Source of the DNA: Hydractinia symbiolongicarpus
Lineage: Eukaryota; Cnidaria; Hydrozoa; Anthoathecata; Hydractiniidae
Assembly: GCF_029227915.1 (NCBI RefSeq)
Contig: NC_079884.1
Location: forward strand, 26,164,001-26,228,000
Direction: 5' to 3'
DNA length: 64,000 bases
Notes under the pieces: generated by a model
What the model saw: only the letters and a program-made list of their open reading frames with translations
Database searches by the model: none
Told to the model about the DNA's origin: nothing
Program-made: the position numbers and the translations under genes
Part shown: positions 50,583 to 60,764 of the stretch, one piece after another
Position numbering within the stretch: the first letter of the stretch is position 1
Layout: each line of letters starts with the position of its first letter

Positions 50583-51332
50583 TCAGCTCCCTTCTTTTAT
50601 AGCATCCAATAATCCTTGAGCAGTAGGTTTTTTTGCAACACCATAAACATCTGCGTCAAAGTTTTTTAAAGCTTTTTCTGTAGTCCTTCCAATACATAAA
50701 AATTTGACAACAGTAATGTCACCTAGAAGTTCCTTTATCTGTGAAAAATAAAAGTCTATACCTGAAGGACTAAAATATGCAATATAATCTGGTATCGACT
50801 TGTCCAAAAACAATTTAAATTTCGAAATAAACTGCTTGTTGGGAACTGTTTTATAACATGACACACTTTTAACTGATATCTTTTTCTCAGCAAGTTTTGT
50901 TGGTATAGTTTCTTTTGCTAAATTTCCACAAGGAAATAAAAATGGTTTGTGCACTTCTTGTTCCTTTGATATGATCAACTCTGACAGTTCCTCTGCATTA
51001 CCAGTGTTCTCACCAATGCATTTTAATCCCAATTTTGTCAAACTTGCAGCAGAAGAATGACCAACAACATAAATATTGAAATCAGAAAGCTTTGATATAT
51101 ATTGTATGTCAGATGAGCTGCAACAATTTGAAAATGCAGTGATGGCTCGTTTACTTGTAAAAATAACACCAGAATAATCGCTAATATTACTAATTATGTC
51201 AGTAAGTATTTCCAAATTACAGAACATAAAATCAAGCACAGGGATAGATGTTGCATTGTAACCATTTTCTTTGAACAAGGTGTGGTATTTATCGTTTTCT
51301 CCATCTTTTTCACGCAACAGAAGAACATCCAT
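50583..51332 (-). CDS. UROS: Uroporphyrinogen-III synthase
   Basis: A complete single-exon frame of 249 residues, close to the usual 250-265. The enzyme closes hydroxymethylbilane into uroporphyrinogen III, with inversion of ring D, in cytosolic haem synthesis. It aligns along its length with animal UROS: N-terminal MDVLLLREKDGENDKY; IPVLDF; GVIFTSKRAI near residue 55; YVVGHSSAASL; GENTGNAEEL; FPCGNLAKE; YKTVPN; YFSPSGIDFY near 190; and CIGRTTEKAL near 215. These follow the two-domain fold of the HemD family. The ATG begins just after a possible splice acceptor (attattag at 51350-51344), leaving 11 bases of leader. The USP gene starts 1.5 kb downstream on the same strand. No coding introns were seen, unlike vertebrate UROS. 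Confidence 0.97.
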   Translation of the reverse strand: MDVLLLREKDGENDKYHTLFKENGYNATSIPVLDFMFCNLEILTDIISNISDYSGVIFTSKRAITAFSNCCSSSDIQYISKLSDFNIYVVGHSSAASLTKLGLKCIGENTGNAEELSELIISKEQEVHKPFLFPCGNLAKETIPTKLAEKKISVKSVSCYKTVPNKQFISKFKLFLDKSIPDYIAYFSPSGIDFYFSQIKELLGDITVVKFLCIGRTTEKALKNFDADVYGVAKKPTAQGLLDAIKEGS

Positions 51333-51698
51333 TTTAGTAAAACCTAATAATTGGAACTATATTTCACATCAACAAACCTTATAGTAACTTATTTCCATAT
51401 TATAGCAACATTTTGAAAATAGAGATCTCCATATTTTTTATTGGATTAAAAAATCCCTGTGATACTGTTTCTGTGGAAAACAACATAAGTTTAATTTAGT
51501 GAAAAGTAGTCACAAAAAAATATTTAACCAAGACAGCTTGTTACAGAGTATATACCTATTTTATTGCAATACAAAACGTTTTTATGTCTTCAAGTGCTTT
51601 TGATTGGAAAACTTATAATTAGCAAATCCTTTCCATGTAATTCAGATTTGAGATAATTCAGTCAGATGATGTTACAAGGTGACACAAAAAATCTTTAA

Positions 51699-53035
51699 GG
51701 TGTGAGTAAGGGAAAAAAATAGTTTTTTTTTTGCATTTTTTTTTAATTTCTTTTATAAAAATAAAAAATTAATTTTTTAATGGTGAAATTATTTTTTTAT
51801 AAAAAAGGATAAAAATGCGCTTTTTTCCAAAAACACAATCCTCATTAACGTAATCACAACCAACGTTGTAAAAAACGATACCATTGAATTTCTTGTTTTT
51901 TTTTGTTTTTTGTTTTTTGTTTGTTTTTATTCAATCAATTAAAAATCACTTTTTTCACTTTGACTTTCATTAATGCTTTTTTGGAAAAGTTTTTTTTACA
52001 AGCGAGCAACACTAACAACATCAAGCTATATAAAATATTAAAAAATGTCTACTTATCATCATAAAGCTTCTGCTGCTATAAAAAGAAAAAAAAATTAGAA
52101 GAAAGTGTTTTAAGTCTCCAGCAAAGCAAAGATTTAAAATAAAAAATAATACGCAAATTGAACAAAAGTGTACGGCCAAGCGAAGATATAAAATAAAAAA
52201 TAATACGCAAATTGAACAAAAGTGTAAGTCGAAAGAAAATAATGGATGTTTTATTCAGCGATAGCGAATACGACTCAGACATTTATGTTATCATATCATT
52301 TTTTTTTAAATCTCTATTCCATCAAATTTTGTAACATTTTTTCCTTTTTTGTTTATTTTTACTTTGCCCATCTCTCTTCTTGTGAATATGTTTTAAGTGC
52401 GAATATGAGCAGAGACGCGCGTTGTACAGAAGTTGTGAAAAACACCAGTAGCGACCATTTAACTACACAAAAGTGATGATATTTTTAAAAATCTTTAAAG
52501 CTCTTTTTCGCAATGTTCATTTTTTGTGTTAGTACTGCTAGCCTTTTAATCTTCATTTACAAAACCATAAAAGCTACAAGGTGGAGGGTGAGCAGCTTTC
52601 AAAGACATGTTATATCTAAAAACGATTTTAAATTTAATTTGTAAGTGTGAACAGATCTCGAGTTATGACATATTTTTAGCGAATTATGGTTTGTAATTCG
52701 ATAAAAAAAGTTAATGGAAAATATCTTCAAAACGGAAAATATTTACACTATAATTTTTAGATGGTTTTTATAGATCAATGTGATGTGATTACAAAACAGT
52801 GAACATCAATCATGAAAAACTAAAAGTTTTGTAAATGGAGATGCATTAGTAAAGGAGGGGTAATTTTTTTAGTGTCTTTTAACAACTTCAATTTTATTTC
52901 GTTCCCAATAATTTTCATATCATCTTTTAGGCAATTTTATAAACTTTCAAAAAATATTAAACAACAATATTACCATTTTCACGTAATTTTATTAGAAGCT
53001 ATTTTAAAACATCGCACTTTTCCCTTACTCATACC
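51699..53035. mobile_element. TTAA-flanked TIR transposon, non-autonomous
   Basis: Ends GGTGTGAGTAAGGGAAAA and, complemented, GGTATGAGTAAGGGAAAA lie between two TTAA sites (51695-51698 and 53036-53039); 1337 bp. TTAA target sites are typical of piggyBac and Sola3. Short plus-strand pieces (AAIKRKKKLEESV near 52070; MDVLFSDSEYDSD at 52243) look like a transposase N-terminus, and the rest is lost. A 36-base direct duplication sits at 52136-52172 and 52189-52226 (shared ATACGCAAATTGAAC). Superfamily uncertain. Confidence 0.75.
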
Positions 53036-53073
53036 TTAATGACAAATATAGTACATTAAACACTGTAAAACAC

Positions 53074-53210
53074 CTGTAATAATCTTTTTTTCTGTTTGGT
53101 CATCATTCTGACTGTGTTAGGAGTCAGTTTGCACAACATACACAAATCAATTACTGCTGGTCTTTCATTTTGAATTTGCTTGCATAGTTGAATAAATTCT
53201 TTATTATAAA
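53074..53210 (-). CDS. Orphan exon of an unrecognised gene
   Basis: A minus-strand open stretch with protein-like content (KEFIQLCKQIQNERPAVIDL, then CMLCKLTPNTVRMMTKQ) that ends in a donor TTACAG/GTGTTT in phase 0. The acceptor side (ttataataaag) is weak. CxxC-spaced cysteines are present, but the family is not known. It lies 35 bases from the TTAA element. It does not join UROS in frame, since the presumed UROS leader needs a different phase. It may be an exon of a gene that continues outside what I could resolve, or a chance frame. Confidence 0.35.
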
Positions 53211-53649
53211 TGAGAAGATATACAATAGATTCATGAAAGAGTTATAATTTATTATACACATTGCTTCTTTCTAATTTCTACAAATAAACATAAAAAAATC
53301 TGACATTTTTTCCGCCACAAAGTTACAATTTCTCTGTTATAACATAGGGAAAACAGTTGAATTTAACACATAGGGAATGTTTGGCAGCCATTGACCATTT
53401 ATTTGAAAATTTATCCTGTCTTTTTTCAATATTAAATGTGTGGATCTCCACGTAAAATAAATATGAACGTGTAACACTTTTTCAAAACAGCGGAACCATT
53501 ACCTTTTATGGAATACGGTAAATAAATAATAATGGAGCTAAACTGCAAGTTTTGCTCATGTTAATTGTGGTGACAGAAATACAGTTCTTTAGCATTGTGG
53601 TTAGTATATATTAGGTTTACCTTAGTCATTGAAAATATCAGGTAGAACC

Positions 53650-54160
53650 TGGGACAGTGGGGGGTGGTTTCTACCTATAGACCTGATCTTAAAGGTTGCC
53701 CGGGACACTAGTCTCACTTGCCTGTAAAGGAACTGAGCCCTACCCAGGTCTTGATTATTAATGGTTGTATATAAAAACCTAACACCCCACACTGCACAAG
53801 TTCTTCAGATGTACCTAACAGTTTACAGTTACCCACCCTCCCACCCTTTTTATATATTAAATTTCTTCACCTATTTTTTTTTATTTTATGTCATCAACAC
53901 GACTACGGATGGTGGATGTGAGATATCAATTCAATTTATCACCATGGTGCAGCGGAATCGAAATCGAATGGACATCTCCAATGCAACTAAAGACAACTGT
54001 ATCACAGCTGTTATGGGAGCGTGCAGCACAACACAACCAGACAAATTGCTTCTGCCTCAAGTTTTTCCTTTTCTTTTGACTCATGTTATATCAGGGTTTT
54101 AGTCCAGAGGTAGAAACAACGAGTCTGTAGGTAGCCTCTAATTTAATTGGCGGGTATGTC
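53650..54160. other. GC-richer unannotated block before the hairpin array
   Basis: Sequence with higher GC than its neighbours and short internal complementarities (for example GGTAGAAACC/GGTTTCTACC parts near 53640-53680 and 54104). Frames at 53761-54102 are not convincing as coding. It may be the body of an unrecognised element that also carries the hairpin array. Confidence 0.35.
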
Positions 54161-54218
54161 GGGCTTCCTTCGTCAGCCTTTTAGGCAAGTAATTTGTTGA
54201 TACAAGTGATTGTTGAAA

Positions 54219-54652
54219 TGTACCTGACGTATCTGATAAAAACATCATTATTCTCTAATACACCACGATAGAAAACACCATAATTAGCATGTGCCTGACG
54301 CTCAGGACATGTCGATGCATCTGACGCTCAGTGCATCTCATCTGTATCATGCACCTGACGCTCAGGGCATCTCAATAAAAACACCAGTAATTAGCATGTG
54401 CCTGACGCTCAGGACATGTCGATGCGCCTGACGCTCAGGGCATCTCTCATACACCTGACGCTCAGGGTATGAATAAAAACATCATTATTCTCTAATACAC
54501 CACGGAAGAAAACACCATAATTAGCATGTGCCTGATGCTCAGGGCATGTCGATGCATCTGACGCTCAGTGCATCTCTTCTGTACCATGTACCTGACGCTC
54601 AGGGCATTAAGACGCATATAATGCGTGTCCTGACGCCCAGGATACGCATTAT
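54219..54652. repeat. Array of micro-hairpins with CCTGACGCTCAGG cores
   Basis: Ten stem-loops in 365 bases at 54288, 54314, 54349, 54395, 54421, 54448, 54525, 54551, 54586 and 54618 (each 22-35 bases), plus a degenerate core at 54219. The core pairs as CCTGA, loop CGC, TCAGG. The outer arms differ between copies but remain complementary: CATGT/ACATG, GATGCA/TGCATC, GATGC/GCATC, CATAC/GTATG, ATGC/GCAT, ATGCGT/ACGCAT. The segment 54245-54370 recurs at 54481-54607 with linking sequence TAATACACCACG and ACACCATAATTAGC, so larger blocks were also duplicated. No protein is encoded; the minus-strand frame 54492-54686 is a by-product. Confidence 0.9.
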
Positions 54653-54989
54653 ATATTGAGCGTATGAAGAAGCACGAAGGAGGCACCTTTATTCCTACCC
54701 ATTCCCCAAAAAATTTTCCATAAATAATCTACGCATGCTGAACGTGTTGTATTTACTCATTCCAATAGAAATACATTGTTTCTATCAATTTGTGGTATTA
54801 TTCTGGAACCCAAAGCAATTAAATAAAAGACCAGAAATTCGCAAAAACCTATATAGTTGGTGGATTGTTTCCACTATGGGCTACTGAAATAAAAAAGAAA
54901 CAAAAAATTATAAACCCTAGACTATACCTCAATCAAACATAGTAACATTTATAACCTGTGAAAAATGAAAAGAATTAAAAACAAAAATT

Positions 54990-55440
54990 AAAAAGTGATC
55001 TCCATTAGAATTTGCCGCAGCCTTCCATTACAGGTCACTTGGTCTGAAAGATTATTTCACACTTTTGCAGCTCTAAACGGGAAGGCTCTTTTGCCAAATT
55101 ACATGTTGACCAAAGGAAGTGTGAACCTGTTTTTAGAAGCTCCTCTGTTTGGCACAGTAATTGTGGCAGTTTTTTGCCAAAAGGAATTTTGAGCAGATGT
55201 AATCAGGAGCAATGCGACTCATGGCTTTAATACTAACATGGCATCAGTCTTGAGAGTATATATAAAGTTATTTAATGAATATTCCCTCTCTTTCCCAAGA
55301 AAGGTATGGACACATTTTAATTGTTTTTCTAGTTTGACCAATCTACTTTGGGTGGCACAAGCCTATGCCGAGGCCCAATAGTTGACATATGGCATTACAA
55401 GTGCATTATTAAAAAGGTTTTGGTGTGAGGTGTTAAACAA
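54990..55440 (-). mobile_element. Decayed LINE RT tail
   Basis: On the minus strand, frames interrupted by stops read ALVMPYVNYWA, then RLVKLEKQLKCV, then KRAFPFRAAKVWNNL. These match the end of Jockey/CR1-like RT (VLPYVNY ... RLQKRA ... FRGAKLWNSL). No intact frame; the plus-strand frame at 54995-55192 is its shadow. Confidence 0.7.
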
Positions 55441-55879
55441 GATGCAATGGTTCTAATTTTAGAATATTTAATTAGTATTTTTCTATTTATGTCATTAATG
55501 TGCTCTTCCCTTTGCATTTTTTTATCAAATATTACTCAAATATATTTACCTTCTTTCTTAGTGGTGTTCGATTCGACGATTCGATTCAGCTTTGTTGCCG
55601 TAGTGAAAATTGACAGTTGGCTTAATTGACGAATCGCATTTGTGCTACACCCTTTTTTTTAAATTTTGCTGGGTAAAAACAAACCTAGTTTGTAGGGGGG
55701 GAAAGAATGCTTTAATTAGCTAACGAAAGGTCTAGATTTTGCTCCAAGAAATTATCTTAGCTTAAACTTCTTAACATTGTTCTTCAAATTCCAAAATAAT
55801 GTGTCTAGCTTTGCTGACAGAGCCCGAAAAAATTTTCGGAAGGCCCCTTGATATTTGTGAGGCTAGCTACATAGATAGA

Positions 55880-56243
55880 TGTGCATATTTTACATGGCTA
55901 GCCTCACTTATATCGAAGGATATACCCCGTCTATCATTTCCAGGAGGGGCCATGGCTTAGATTGAGAGTCCTAGGGTACTAAATGCTCATTTTGAGCTAT
56001 GCAGTCCCAATTAGGGCCTACACGCTTTACTACTAGACAACTCCTGGCAACATCCAACAGCCCACCAATGAAGCTATCTCTTCAATTTCCATTACATGGC
56101 TTGGGTTAACCTGGGGATATGGTAACATTCACTCGCCCATGTTGAATCGCCATCAAGAGGAATCGAAGTGGTTATATAATAGCTCCTTCACAGAGTACGA
56201 GAGCTATAACCACTAATCTACGACGACATGTAAAATATGCACA
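55880..56243. mobile_element. MITE with 17-bp terminal inverted repeats
   Basis: TGTGCATATTTTACATG at the left and its exact complement CATGTAAAATATGCACA at the right, 364 bp apart overall. The inside is GC-richer than the flanks and non-coding. The left end overlaps a second inverted pair (GTGAGGCTAGC / GCTAGCCTCAC, 55857-55908), suggesting insertion into or beside another repeat. Confidence 0.65.
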
Positions 56244-56689
56244 TTTAATTTATTTATAGGAGAATTTAGTTGTTTACAATTTCAGCGGTAAGCTCTTTCG
56301 CTTTGGCGTTTGTGTGGCAGTTTGTGTGGGAGGCTTTCTATGTGGTGCTAAAAAAAAGTCATGCAAGTTTAGCAGATAGCTATAGCTATAGCTAGCTAGC
56401 TAACAACAAATGTGATTAAAAGTATTTTTTCTTTTTAGCTAGCTACTCAGGCTGTTGTTTTTAAAACAACAGGCTGTATATGTGCGGTGTATTGTAGCAG
56501 AAATCTCTCCAAGCAGACAAAGTGAGTGGTAGGCACACCACACAGTGAGCACCATCACGGACACCGCCATGTTTCAAACCATTATTATCAATGGGGCAGG
56601 AAAAAGAGTGACCCGACAAACAGACAACCCGACGGCTGGAGGAGTTTTCGGGGACATTTTTAATTTACTGTTGTCGTTCATCCTCGTCC
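56244..56689. other. Gene-free stretch with small palindromes
   Basis: A run of AGCTAGCTAGC near 56380-56400 and the palindrome CTGTTGTTTTTAAAACAACAG near 56452-56474. Otherwise nothing recognised. Confidence 0.4.
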
Positions 56690-57330
56690 CCAGGGTTTGT
56701 TGTCTATGCTAAAGCCACTGCTGGCGCTTACTTGACAGCCGCCTGCCTCGATGTCAAAAAAGCAAAAAACCCTGGGGACGAAGTTGATTGTCGTCGTCGT
56801 GTTGTCGCCGCGCGGGATCATAAACTACTTTTGTTTTTACTAAAAGGAATTAGGTGCAGTTGTAGAGTTCCACATGAAACTTTAAGTTAGTGATGTGATA
56901 TAGGGATAAAGATAATGTCACACATATCTAAAATAGGACATTTTTCTCACCTTTTTTCTCATCAGTATACTTTAATTTCTCACGTTAATGATGTCCATGA
57001 TTTAATTTCATATCTCCAAGAAGGAACTTCATTTTGACGATAAAGGTAAGTACTCGTGCGTCCTTAGCAGCACCTTGGTGACCACCGTAATGACCATGTA
57101 TCTCGATTAAGCGCCAAATCTCGTGCGCCCCCCTCCCGGATAAGCAATTGGTGACTTTTTTTGCTCTGGCCATTTTTGTATATATTTAAAGAAATTCTCT
57201 GAAATAAGTACCCATGGGTGGTAACTTGAATGTATTTACTAGCGCACAAGACGTCGCTTCTCAAATGTTTTGGAAATTAAACAAAACAACCTTTCATAGA
57301 CTAGAAAAGTCCTGGGGATGAGGTTGCGTC
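56690..57330. mobile_element. MITE(s) with CCTCGTCCCCAGGG ends
   Basis: CCTCGTCCCCAGGGTTT near 56690 is complemented at 56767-56783 (AACCCTGGGGACGAAG) and again, less exactly, near 57310-57327 (GTCCTGGGGATGAGGTTG). So either a 95-bp element sits inside a 640-bp one or three ends of one family have accumulated. This block is CpG-richer than its surroundings. The frames at 56985-57436 fall within it and have no motif. Confidence 0.55.
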
Positions 57331-57978
57331 GGTCCAAAATCGCTTCGCGCCGTGCGTCTCGGATACCAAAACAAAAAATTACATCTTTTGGTTTAGGCTG
57401 GTCCTCGATTTTACCAGGACAAGGTAAATTCCCCAAGTAAACAAGGACTGCGAAGCGAAAGTTGCAAGCAAGGAGGGAGAAAAGAAGGTAAAATGTTGTG
57501 ATGCGGGAGTGACTTTATTTTTGTTATACCTATACTCTCTGCATTACTAATTAAACTTGATATTCGTCGTTGTTGAAAATGATTTTAGCGAGATCATGTC
57601 TTACTTTTTTTAATATAAAATAACTTTCTAGCTAGCTAGCCATTGTTTAGCTAAATAAATCTTTCTTTTGATGCAACGCTCTTATTGAGCATTGAAAAAT
57701 GGGAGTAAACTGTTATGAATTACGAAGCTTTGACCATGAAGAAAAGTGAAATAATTTTTTTGTGAAATATTTTAAAATAAAAAGTTACAAATCACATATG
57801 TTTTAAGTAGGGTTACTACTGGCAATAACATACTAAATTTCCATGCCGTGAGACTAATTATTTCTTCAGAAAATGCAAAATATCAATAATGCTGTGACCA
57901 AAGCCTTATTCACTCTCTTTACTTCCTTTTTTCGATACAGAAAATAAGCAAACAACTTAAACTGTGAAAAGGTGTATT
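57331..57978. other. Gene-free stretch
   Basis: CpG-bearing near 57340-57360, then AT-rich. No exon, RNA gene or repeat recognised. Confidence 0.35.
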
Positions 57979-58173
57979 CATCATCATCATTATTCATCAT
58001 TCTCGGCTTAACGTCTGTTTTCCATGCTGGCATGGGTTGGATGGGGTATATTATTAAAGACCCTCTTCCAATCTGACCTAGACTGTGTTAGATCTAAACT
58101 CAACTTCCTCTGTAACAAGTCTGTCCTTATAACCTCCTGCCAAGTCTTTCTCGGTCTGCCCCTGGTCTGCCTT
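57979..58173 (-). mobile_element. LINE 3' end with (ATG)n tail
   Basis: On the minus strand the sequence encodes GRPRKTWQEV, then SRSDWKRVF, the usual end of a reverse-transcriptase polyprotein, then stops and closes in an ATGATGATGATGAAT tail. Microsatellite tails are typical of RTE/CR1-like 3' ends. The copy is heavily 5'-truncated. The subterminal CATGCTGGCATGGGTTGGA resembles a widespread invertebrate repeat as I remember it. Confidence 0.7.
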
Positions 58174-58639
58174 CAAACTTTATAATTTAAATTACGAAAA
58201 TAGTCTTATTAAAAATAAAATGATATATACAAAAGATTTAATAAATTGATACTTTTGAATTTTGTAAATTGTAAAGCAAATAACTTAATATCCCTGTAAG
58301 ATCTGATAAATACCCTGATCAAGAGATCTGATGCGTTAGAACATGATGCAGGGATTTTCGTTCATATTTGATTTCCCTGATTGAGGAATGCTTGTGCTAT
58401 AATATACAAGTTTAAGCCAACTTGATTGTCATAAATGTGTTGTAGTTCTCATGTTTGAAATGCACTGCCAGCATTGGTTACAATATATAATCAGCGTATA
58501 ACTGGCAAAACAACATATCCTGCATGTCATCATGTTTGTCACGCTTTAGTCAATTATTTTAAATATATGTTGACCAAGAGGTGACTTTAATTGAAGATAT
58601 TATTTCGGTTTGTCTGTTCAGTATTCATATCATTGTGGA

Positions 58640-59995
58640 AAGTTTATCATTTCTTGAACATGATAGTTTAGTAGGCGACGTTTCGGGAGATCCTTCTCCC
58701 ATCATCAAGCAAAGTAAAATGATGTTGATCATGTATTTATATAATTGCAGTGCATCGAAATTCATAAAAGTTAACCAATCAGAAATGAGCTGATAATTAC
58801 AGTTAATTACGGTAATTAACATTTTTGGACCTAGATGTAGGTAACTGCTTCTTCTGTAGGGCTGGTAACCAAATCTCAGGAAGTTGATACGAGATGCTGT
58901 TTATGTGTTTGTTAAGTTCTACACTGTTGATGGTTTCTTTAATCTTCCTGACCGATGTTCTGGATTCTCTGTCATTGATTTTCTTCTCATCCCAATTAAA
59001 CTGATGACTTCTGCTCCAGTTGTGGTCTGCAATTTCGTTTTTCTTCACATCTTCGTTTCTCACTGCGCGCATATGTTGTTGTACTCGTTGTTTAAACTTT
59101 CTTTTTGTTTCGCCCATGTACACTGCATCACAATCTTTACACAGGATTTTTTAAACAACAATGCTTTGTTCTTCAAGGTTTATTTTGTCTTTTGGTTTAG
59201 ACAAAGTGCTTCTTAGGGTGTCTTTAGAGTTAAGAATGCATTTGATCTTGTGTTGCCTTAAAGCTCGACGAAGGATCTCGCTGGTGCCTGGCACAAAGGG
59301 TAGGAATGCTGATGCAATAAATTCCTCTGATGTTTCCTTGTTGTCTCCGTTGCATCTTCTCTTCATTTTATTTTCTACTTGCTTGATGACTTTATGCCTG
59401 TATCCATTTGCGATTAATGCATTTCTCACATGTCAAATTTCTTCTTTCCTCTCCTGTTTGTCACTGACTACGGTGTTGGCACGATTCAGTAATGAAGATA
59501 TGACACTCTTTTGCAGGATTTCTGATGGTTTGATTCGAAGTTAAGGTAGTGATCAGTGTGTGTTGGTTAATGATACACTGAAACGGAACCATTCTTGCGT
59601 TTGATCAAAGTGTCTAGGAAAGCGATACTTCCATCGTGTTCAAGCTCAACAGAGAATTTGATTTGTCGATGTAGGCCATTGATGTGTTCATGGAACTCTT
59701 CTAGATGAAATCTTTTGATTATGGCGAATATGTCATCAACAAATCTTTTCCAAACCTTTGGACGTCTGTCTGATGTGACTAATGCTGTTGTCTCGTGTGC
59801 TTGCATGTATATTTCTGCGACTACTGATGATGCAGGGCCTCCCATGGCAACTCCGTCTGTTTGAGTGTAGAAGTTCTTATTAAACAAATACCATGTTTTG
59901 GTTAGAACAAGTTCGACCAAACACAGAAAATCCGGTACTGGAATCTTCGTGTTTTCACCGAATGCAGCATCGTTTTCAATAAGGTCATACAATAT
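58640..59995 (-). mobile_element. Penelope-like retroelement, 5'-truncated, with GIY-YIG
   Basis: The minus strand carries, in order, an RT fragment (59567-59992) with DGVAMGGPASSVVAEIYM and the catalytic FVDD at residues 84-87 of that frame; a linker (59151-59429); and a GIY-YIG endonuclease (58803-59150) with YMGETKRKFKQRVQQHMRAV, DHNW and RES. RT plus C-terminal GIY-YIG defines endonuclease-bearing Penelope-like elements. Frameshifts or stops near 59150 and 59436 make it inactive. Downstream, at 58674-58710, is a hammerhead-like motif. The plus-strand frames 58884-59216 and 59161-59544 are shadows. Confidence 0.92.
58674..58710 (-). ncRNA. Degenerate hammerhead-like motif of the Penelope element
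   Basis: On the minus strand: CTTGATGAT, a GGGAG/CTCCC stem, then CGAAACGTC. Penelope-like elements carry minimal hammerhead ribozymes (CTGATGA ... CGAAAC). Here the core C of CTGATGA is T and position 10.1 is unpaired, so activity is doubtful. Confidence 0.45.
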
Positions 59996-60054
59996 TCCTA
60001 TTTAAAATGGGTTTATCCCTATGGTTTAATAAACTCTCCTTTAGTTCTAGATGA

Positions 60055-60088
60055 CTTGATAATGACTGTATACAGCCGAAACGTTGTC
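60055..60088 (+). ncRNA. Second hammerhead-like motif, opposite strand
   Basis: CTTGATAATGACTGTATACA, then GCCGAAACGTTGTC: the same order as at 58674-58710 but on the plus strand, with a CTG/CAG stem II. It probably marks the end of another Penelope-like copy facing the truncated one. Confidence 0.4.
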
Positions 60089-60169
60089 AATATATTTAAT
60101 TGATGAAACAGGTCTTTCACTTGTTATATTGTTTCCAGAAGAGTCAATGTACTTCATTTTTTTGTTCCT

Positions 60170-60440
60170 TTACACATCCATTAGTTCCCAATGTGACCAT
60201 TTCACTATTAAATTTAATTTTTGTCCATTGTTAAATTGCTTCTAAATCTTGCTTAATGTTTTCGGTATCATTTTCAAACAATTTTTCCATGGTATTCTTG
60301 TGTCGGAGTGTTTACTTTCAACATCTACATCATAATATCAGAATATAAAAAATCAGGGGTCCCAGCACTGATCCTGAGGGTACACTAGATTTTAAATTTT
60401 GGACTTTGGAACAAAAACCATTTACCAATTATGTTGTTTC
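60170..60440 (-). mobile_element. Decayed LINE RT fragment
   Basis: Minus-strand pieces VPSGSVLGPLIF (RT motif usually VPQGSVLGPLLF) near 60340-60390 and NDTENIKQDLEAI with QWTKIKFN near 60190-60260, in the order expected of a LINE. Frameshifted and non-functional. Confidence 0.65.
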
Positions 60441-60764
60441 CAATGTTTAAAAAGGAAGGTTAATCATTGGCAATTTTCCTTTGATTCCCTATGATTTCTC
60501 CTTGTTTTTTTTTGTCTGTTTAAGAACACTGTTATTTTGCAACAACCAACTTCTTGGACAGGAACAAGTGATCGAGTAAATCGTTAGAAATAGCATTGGA
60601 AAAAACAAACAAGAAACTTGAAATTAAAGTACCATTATCTCCAGTTTTTGTAAATCATAACTCGTCCTACACTTTAAAATAAAAAAGATGTTGGTAATAT
60701 ATGCATATTTTTTGTTAAGGGTGATCTCGCACCTCTAATGTGAGAAATTTGTTTTACATTATAG

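Noticed and set aside
53930-54030. Pol III SINE head (TGGTGCAGCGG resembles an A box)
   Set aside because: No B box at the expected distance downstream.
54219-54652. CRISPR array
   Set aside because: Eukaryotic context, self-complementary units without unique spacers of constant length, no cas genes.
54492-54686. 64-codon minus-strand frame across the hairpin array
   Set aside because: Its repeated sequence comes from the hairpin cores; no protein-like pattern.
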